A program made the translations under genes and the position numbers. Positions 17,324 to 21,801 of a stretch of 21,801 nucleotides of DNA are shown one piece after another. The stretch covers positions 1 through 21,801 of the forward strand of contig JBGPND010000076.1 of NCBI GenBank assembly GCA_041487355.1. The letters run 5' to 3'. Positions within the stretch are counted from its first letter, which is position 1. The number at the start of each line of letters is the position of its first letter. This DNA is from JAMXLO01 sp041487355 (GTDB taxonomy: Bacteria; Pseudomonadota; Alphaproteobacteria; Acetobacterales; Acetobacteraceae). The notes below the pieces were generated by a model. The model had not been told where the DNA came from. It did no database searches and was given only the letters and a program-made list of their open reading frames with translations.

Positions 17324-18856
17324 ATGAAAGTACTGTTCGCGACCAGCGAGTGCGCCGACTTTGCCAAAGCCGGCGGACTGGGAGACGTATCCGCGGGTCT
17401 GCCACGCGCGCTCAGGCGCCGCGGCATCGATGCGCGCGTGCTGATGCCGGCCTACCCGGAAGTGATCTCCAAGGCGAGCGACATCACCGTGGTGGCGCAC
17501 CTGCCTGGCCACGCGGGCATCAGCCCTTGCTGCATCGGCGAGGCCCGAACGCCAGATGGCTTGATCTTGTATCTCGTTCTTGAGCCGTCGCTCTATCAAC
17601 GCACCGGAAGTCCTTATGCGGGACCGGAAGGGCACGACTGGCCGGACAATGATCTGCGCTTCGCACGCCTCTCGCTTGCCGCGGCCGAAATCGCCGGCGG
17701 TCGCGCCGGCATGACCTGGCAGCCGGACGTTCTGCACGTCAATGACTGGCCGGGCGGCCTGGCGCCGGCCTATCTGCGCTGGCGGGGCGTGCGCGTTCCG
17801 ACGATCCTGACCATTCACAATATCGCCTATCAGGGCCTGTTCGCCAGGGACCGGATGCAGGTGCTCGGCATCCCGGAGCATGCGTTCCACATCAACGGCG
17901 TCGAGTTCCACGACCAGGTGTCATTCCTGAAGGCCGGCCTGTTCTACGCGGATCATGTGTCCACCGTCAGCCCGACCTATGCGCGCGAGATCAAGACGGA
18001 AGCGCTCGGGGCTGGGCTGCATGGGCTAACGCGGGGTATCGCCGCGGAAGGCCGTCTGTCGGGCATCGTCAACGGCATCGACGAGAGCTGGGATCCGAGC
18101 CGCGACCCGCATCTGCCGCACCATTTCGAGGCCGACAACCTGTCGGGCAAGCAGTCGATCGCTGACCTGGTGCGTACCGGTCTCTGTCTGACGCCGTCCG
18201 AGGGCCCGCTGTTCGGCGTGGTGTCGCGGCTGGTGCATCAGAAGGGCCTCGACATCGTCGCCGACACCGCCCGGGACATCGTCCGGGAGGGCGGGCAGAT
18301 CGCCATCCTCGGGCTTGGCGATCCGGAGACGGAGCACATGCTGAGCCGGCTGGCGCGCAGCCATCGCGACCATATCGGCCTGCTGATCGGCTTCAACGAG
18401 CCGATGGCGCGGCGGATCGTGGCTGCCAGCGACTTCTGCCTCATGCCGTCGCGGTTCGAGCCTTGCGGGCTGACCCAGATGCAGGCGCAACGCTACGGCT
18501 CGCTGCCGATTGCCCATGCGACCGGCGGGCTGGCCGACACGATCGAGGATGGCGAGACAGGCTTTCTGTTCTCCGACCTCTCCGGTGAGGGATTGTTCTC
18601 GGCCTGCCGGCGGGCGTTCGCGGCATTTTCCAATGCCGATATGCTGGCCGAGATGCGCCAGGCCGCCATGGCGCGCAGCTTCCATTGGGCGGGTGCGGCG
18701 GCGGAATACGAACTGCTTTATCGGCGCCTGTCGGGCCGCCTTGTTGCTCCCGGATCAAGTCCGGGGGCGGGGCAGGCTCAAGCCGTTGTGTCCTCGCCTG
18801 CACGCACGCACCGCCAGGTGCGGCAGGTCAGCTCGGAGTTGCAAGCTGCGGCATGA
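17324..18856 (+). CDS. glgA: Glycogen synthase (ADP-glucose type)
   Basis: A 510-residue GT5 enzyme that extends alpha-1,4-glucan from ADP-glucose. The sugar-nucleotide motif KAGGLGDV is at residues 15-22. HVNDWPGGLAPAYL, TIHNIAYQGLF, GVVSRLVHQKGLDIV and the nucleotide-binding PSRFEPCGLTQMQAQRYG block are all present. A GGAG site lies 4 nt before the ATG. Residues 474-510 (VAPGSSPGAG onward) are beyond the normal end and begin inside a palindromic repeat at 18750, so the tail appears acquired. No glgB, glgC, glgP or glgX is next to it, which is unusual because these genes normally cluster. Confidence 0.94.
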   Translation: MKVLFATSECADFAKAGGLGDVSAGLPRALRRRGIDARVLMPAYPEVISKASDITVVAHLPGHAGISPCCIGEARTPDGLILYLVLEPSLYQRTGSPYAGPEGHDWPDNDLRFARLSLAAAEIAGGRAGMTWQPDVLHVNDWPGGLAPAYLRWRGVRVPTILTIHNIAYQGLFARDRMQVLGIPEHAFHINGVEFHDQVSFLKAGLFYADHVSTVSPTYAREIKTEALGAGLHGLTRGIAAEGRLSGIVNGIDESWDPSRDPHLPHHFEADNLSGKQSIADLVRTGLCLTPSEGPLFGVVSRLVHQKGLDIVADTARDIVREGGQIAILGLGDPETEHMLSRLARSHRDHIGLLIGFNEPMARRIVAASDFCLMPSRFEPCGLTQMQAQRYGSLPIAHATGGLADTIEDGETGFLFSDLSGEGLFSACRRAFAAFSNADMLAEMRQAAMARSFHWAGAAAEYELLYRRLSGRLVAPGSSPGAGQAQAVVSSPARTHRQVRQVSSELQAAA

Positions 18857-18886
18857 CTTGCGTGCCGATCTCCGGACTTGATCCGG
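18750..18886. repeat. Pair of inverted 15-bp repeats (CCGGATCAAGTCCGG)
   Basis: CCGGATCAAGTCCGG at 18750-18764 recurs as its reverse complement at 18872-18886, 107 nt away, with further partly matching G/C flanks. Each copy is itself nearly palindromic. The left copy lies within the 3' end of glgA, while the right copy lies within the 3' end of the small gene on the other strand, so both coding tails carry repeat-derived residues (APGSSPG in each). Confidence 0.85.
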
Positions 18887-19019
18887 GGGCCTGCATCGCG
18901 GCTTGGGCTGCGATCGTGGCCGCTTCCTCCGCCAGCGCTGCCTCCCGCACGGCGACGTCCTTCGGATCGGCAAAGGCGGGGTCGAGCGTGTCGCTGGGTT
19001 CGCTGGCTTGCAAGGTCAT
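18828..19019 (-). CDS. Small Ala/Glu-rich hypothetical protein
   Basis: A 63-residue reading frame with an excellent ribosome binding site (GAGGAG 9 nt upstream of the ATG at 19019). It begins MTLQASEPSDTLDPAFADPK and has an Ala/Glu-rich middle (VREAALAEEAATIAAQAAM) that should be helical. The last ~15 residues come from repeat sequence. There is no membrane segment or known motif. It is convergent with glgA and overlaps its 3' end by 29 nt. The frame is open upstream of 19019, but only this start has a binding site. Coding status is likely but not certain. Confidence 0.55.
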   Translation of the reverse strand: MTLQASEPSDTLDPAFADPKDVAVREAALAEEAATIAAQAAMQAPGSSPEIGTQVMPQLATPS

Positions 19020-19165
19020 CGGACGGGCTCCTCGGCGCCGTTGCGGGCACCCAAGTATGCCAGGGAAACATGAACGAATCATGGACATTTGCCAGAGGCG
19101 CGGCGTGAGTTCCGGTCACCGGTGATCCGCTCTAACATCGCCCCAGCATTGGGGAGGAAGACGCC

Positions 19166-20212
19166 ATGAGCACGACGACGCAGCCTGCCGCGAGCAGCCC
19201 TTACCTGCCGGTTCGCGACGACTGGCTCGCCCGGCGGACCGAGGCGATCCTGGAGCCCGATCTGCCGATCGTCGATCCGCATCATCATCTGTGGGAGCGG
19301 CCAAGCTGGCGCTACATGCTCGACGACCTGCTGGCCGACACCAATTCAGGCCACAACATCGTCGCCACCGTGTTCGTGCAATGCCGCTCGATGCATCGCG
19401 CGAGCGGGCCGGAGGAGATGAAGCCGGTCGGCGAGACCGAGTTCGTCAACGGCGTGGCGGCGATGAGCGCTTCCGGCGGCTACGGCAAGACCAAGGTCTG
19501 CGCCGGCATCGTCGGGCACGCCGACCTGCGGCTGGGCGCGCGGGTGCAGGCGGTGCTGGAGGCGCATATCCGCGCCGGCGGCGGGCGGTTCCGCGGCATC
19601 CGCCACATCACCGCCTTTGACGGCGACAAGACGCTGATGAACCCGGCCTACGCGCCGCCGCCCGGCCTGCTGGCCGATGCGACGTTCCGCGAGGGCTTTT
19701 CCCGCCTTGCGCCGCTGAACCTGACGTTCGACGCGTGGCTGTATCATCCGCAGATCGATGAACTGGCCGCGCTGGCACAGGCATTTCCCGACACGCGCAT
19801 CTGCCTGAACCACGTGGGCGGGCCGCTCGCCATCGGCGTCTATGCCGGCAAGCGCGACGAGGTGTTCGGTCGCTGGTCGACCTCGATCCGCGCCCTGGCG
19901 AAGTGCCCCAACGTGTTCGTCAAGCTCGGCGGCATGGCGATGCGGATCAATGGCTTCGACTTCCACGAGAAGGCCGATCCGCCGTCATCGACGGCGCTGG
20001 CCGCGGCGTGGCGGCCTTATGTCGAGACCTGCATCGAGGCATTCGGCGCGGCGCGCGGCATGTTCGAGAGCAACTTCCCGGTGGACAAGGGCTCGTATGC
20101 CTACGCGCCGTTCTGGAACGCCTGCAAGCTGCTGGCGCGCGGGGCGAGTGCGGCGGAGAAGACCGACCTGTTCAGCGGCGCCGCCGCGCGATTCTATCGG
20201 CTGGAGCTGTGA
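19166..20212 (+). CDS. Amidohydrolase family 2 protein (PDC-hydrolase-like)
   Basis: A 348-residue TIM-barrel metal-dependent hydrolase of the amidohydrolase_2 group, which includes 2-pyrone-4,6-dicarboxylate (PDC) hydrolases and related decarboxylases. The N-terminal metal motif is IVDPHHHLW (His39 and His41), LNHVGGP gives a further His in the barrel, and MFESNFPVDKGSY carries the late Asp region. A GGAGGAAG site lies 5 nt before the ATG. The next gene starts 21 nt after its stop, so they are likely one operon. A lactone or aromatic-acid ring-cleavage product is a plausible substrate by family; the exact one is unknown. Confidence 0.92.
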   Translation: MSTTTQPAASSPYLPVRDDWLARRTEAILEPDLPIVDPHHHLWERPSWRYMLDDLLADTNSGHNIVATVFVQCRSMHRASGPEEMKPVGETEFVNGVAAMSASGGYGKTKVCAGIVGHADLRLGARVQAVLEAHIRAGGGRFRGIRHITAFDGDKTLMNPAYAPPPGLLADATFREGFSRLAPLNLTFDAWLYHPQIDELAALAQAFPDTRICLNHVGGPLAIGVYAGKRDEVFGRWSTSIRALAKCPNVFVKLGGMAMRINGFDFHEKADPPSSTALAAAWRPYVETCIEAFGAARGMFESNFPVDKGSYAYAPFWNACKLLARGASAAEKTDLFSGAAARFYRLEL

Positions 20213-20233
20213 CGGAATAAGGAGAAGCTGCAA

Positions 20234-21103
20234 ATGCAGACCCTGAACATTGGTGACGCCACCATCACCAGCATCATCGAGCGCGACGGACCGTGGCGCC
20301 GGCCCGAGGACATGTTTCCGGCGTACGATCCCGATGTCGGCGGGCGTCATCTCGCGGAGATGGACCCGGTGGTCTATGACGCCGTGTCCAATCGGATGGT
20401 GATCACCTACCAGACCTTCGTGGTGCGCACGCCGCATCACACGATCCTGGTCGATACCTGCACCGGCGAGGACAAGGGCTATCCGGCACCGATGGATTTC
20501 CCGAAGCAGCCCTGGCTGGACGGCTTCCATGCCGCGGGGCTGAACTTCGAAAACATCGACTACGTGTTCTGCACGCATCTTCATATCGACCACTGCGGCT
20601 GGAACACGGTGCTGCGGAACGGACGCTGGGTGCCGACCTTCCCGAAGGCGAAATACATCTTCCACAAGCGCGAATACGCGGCGTGGGAGGAAGCCACGAA
20701 GCGCGGCGATCAGCCTCCCGGCAATGTCTGGCGGTTCAACTGCGAGCCGGTGGTGGCGGCCGGCCAGGCTCTCCTGGTGGATGACGACTACACGCTGGAC
20801 GACACGGTGTGGCTGTCGCCAACGCCCGGGCATTCGCCGTGCCATTGCTGCGTGAACATCCGCTCGGGCGGTCAGCGTGCAGCGGTGACCGGCGACATGA
20901 TGCATCATGCGCTGCAATGCCGGGAGCCTGAGTGGTCGACGGTGTACGACTGGGACGCGAAGCAGGCCGCGGTGTCGCGGCGGAAGTTCCTGAGCGAGGT
21001 GGCGGACACCAGCACGCTGATCCTGCCGATCCATTTCCCGTCGCCCACCGTGGGTCGTGTCACGGCGGACGGCGAGCGTTTCCGCTACACGTTCGTGCGT
21101 TAG
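20234..21103 (+). CDS. MBL-fold metallo-hydrolase
   Basis: A 289-residue metallo-beta-lactamase-fold protein. The metal motif HxHxDH is THLHIDHCGWN (His115, His117, Asp119, His120). Further ligands are likely in SPTPGHSPCH and TGDMMHHALQ, with a late His in LPIHFPSPTVGRV. Members of this group hydrolyse lactones, esters or thioesters; N-acyl homoserine lactonase-like proteins share this layout, but the substrate here is open. AAGGAG lies 9 nt before the ATG. It is the second gene after the amidohydrolase, 21 nt apart, which supports a shared pathway. Confidence 0.93.
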   Translation: MQTLNIGDATITSIIERDGPWRRPEDMFPAYDPDVGGRHLAEMDPVVYDAVSNRMVITYQTFVVRTPHHTILVDTCTGEDKGYPAPMDFPKQPWLDGFHAAGLNFENIDYVFCTHLHIDHCGWNTVLRNGRWVPTFPKAKYIFHKREYAAWEEATKRGDQPPGNVWRFNCEPVVAAGQALLVDDDYTLDDTVWLSPTPGHSPCHCCVNIRSGGQRAAVTGDMMHHALQCREPEWSTVYDWDAKQAAVSRRKFLSEVADTSTLILPIHFPSPTVGRVTADGERFRYTFVR

Positions 21104-21115
21104 TGGGCGACGGAC

Positions 21116-21200
21116 GATGGGTTTCGCTGCGCTCAACCCATCCTACGTTTCGGCATTGGTCTGTAGACTGTAGGATGGGTTGAGTGCAGCGAAACCCATC
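21116..21200. repeat. 31-bp inverted repeat (GTAGGATGGGTT...AGCGAAACCCATC family)
   Basis: Arms at 21116-21146 and 21170-21200 pair over 31 bp with one mismatch, around a 23-nt loop. It lies 12 nt after the metallo-hydrolase stop. It shares the layout GTAGG-x2-GG then an AGCG-x-AGCG-like core with the element at 4800-4866. Repeats of this kind are seen between genes in many proteobacteria. Confidence 0.93.
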
Positions 21201-21244
21201 ACCGGGATGCAGCCGTTTCATCAGTTTTGGAAGGGTGATACGCC

Positions 21245-21646
21245 ATGCGAGACTACCAGTACGACCACGTGCATCTGCGCAGTCCCGATCCGGACACGAC
21301 CGCACGCTTCTTCGAGACTATGTTCGGCGCCGAGGTGACCCGCAGCACGTATCCGCCGGGAACGCTGTATCCCGGGCAGCTTCGTGTGACGATGAAGGTG
21401 GGCGGTCAGAAGGTGCTGATCGCGCCGACGCATCCGCACGACCCGACGGCGACGGCACCACAATTTCCCTATTACGGTCTGGAGCATATCGGGCTGACGG
21501 TGGATGACGTGGAAGCTGCGTGCGAGGAGCTGCGTGCCAAGGGGGCGGACGTCGCCATCGGTCCGCTGACGCGCGATCCCGGCACGCGGCTCGCGTTTAT
21601 CCGCGGCCCGGAAGGCATCATGGTCGAGCTGGTGCAGCGGAGGTAG
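21245..21646 (+). CDS. VOC (glyoxalase/dioxygenase fold) family protein
   Basis: A 133-residue single-module vicinal oxygen chelate protein with the expected paired beta-alpha-beta-beta-beta units. The likely metal ligands are a His in YDHVHL (8 or 10), His81 in LEHIGL and Glu128 in IMVEL. The family includes glyoxalase I, extradiol dioxygenases and epimerases; the short length fits a glyoxalase-like dimer. GGAAGGG lies upstream of the ATG. It follows the amidohydrolase and metallo-hydrolase genes on the same strand, separated by a palindromic repeat, so common regulation is possible but not shown. Confidence 0.9.
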   Translation: MRDYQYDHVHLRSPDPDTTARFFETMFGAEVTRSTYPPGTLYPGQLRVTMKVGGQKVLIAPTHPHDPTATAPQFPYYGLEHIGLTVDDVEAACEELRAKGADVAIGPLTRDPGTRLAFIRGPEGIMVELVQRR

Positions 21647-21671
21647 TCGACACTTCAACGCGTCGCCCGCG

Positions 21672-21704
21672 CGAAAGCGGGGCCGGGCTGGACCCCCGCT
21701 TTCG
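21672..21704. repeat. 11-bp hairpin after the VOC gene
   Basis: CGAAAGCGGGG (21672-21682) pairs with CCCCGCTTTCG (21694-21704) around an 11-nt loop, 25 nt after the VOC stop codon. A second piece of repeat-like sequence (GTCATCCCCGCG, near 21787) follows and runs out of the window. It could act as a terminator, although no T-run follows. Confidence 0.8.
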
Positions 21705-21801
21705 AGCGTGTGAAAGAAACCGCTTCGGTCGCTATTCCCGTAACATCCTGGGCCTCCGCTTTCACGGGCGTGACGAAAAATAGGTTGTCATCCCCGCGCA
21801 A

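Overview
The window is a high-GC bacterial chromosome segment, most likely from an alphaproteobacterium of the Rhodospirillales/Acetobacteraceae type. This rests on the gene order trpB-trpA-accD-folC (an alphaproteobacterial arrangement), an ATP-dependent PEP carboxykinase, an LPS Kdo-hydroxylase family protein and very G/C-rich codon use. The taxonomic call is an inference. I saw no rRNA, tRNA, CRISPR array, intact insertion sequence or integrase.

Left part, mostly minus strand (1-6505). A gene cut by the window edge follows a short-chain dehydrogenase in one operon. Positions 1170-2446 are a gene graveyard: an autotransporter passenger remnant with a 282-bp repeat (plus strand) abuts a truncated STAS-domain fragment (minus strand). 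Next, read leftward, come pckA and paiB (both with TTG starts), then a cysteine phosphatase coupled by a 2-nt gap to a Kdo-hydroxylase family gene.

Middle part, plus strand (6704-16565). trpB and trpA encode the two tryptophan synthase subunits. accD (acetyl-CoA carboxylase beta subunit) and folC (folylpolyglutamate/dihydrofolate synthase) follow. Two unrecognised genes of more A/T-rich composition are wedged between trpA and accD: a winged-helix-like small protein and a predicted three-helix membrane protein. Then come a class III CoA-transferase and a 994-residue protein with seven copies of a ~43-residue repeat, a GT2 domain and a GT4-type domain.

Right part (16566-21801). A frame-broken Asp/Glu-racemase-like remnant precedes a solitary glgA (glycogen synthase), whose C-terminal tail is partly encoded by a palindromic repeat. 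A small 63-residue gene lies convergent to it. A possible catabolic group follows: an amidohydrolase_2 protein, a metallo-beta-lactamase-fold hydrolase and a VOC (glyoxalase-fold) protein.

A theme across the window is dispersed palindromic repeats of several sequence families. Almost every one starts within about 1-31 nt after a stop codon. One sits inside the trp operon and appears to supply the ribosome binding site of trpA; another has run into the glgA reading frame.
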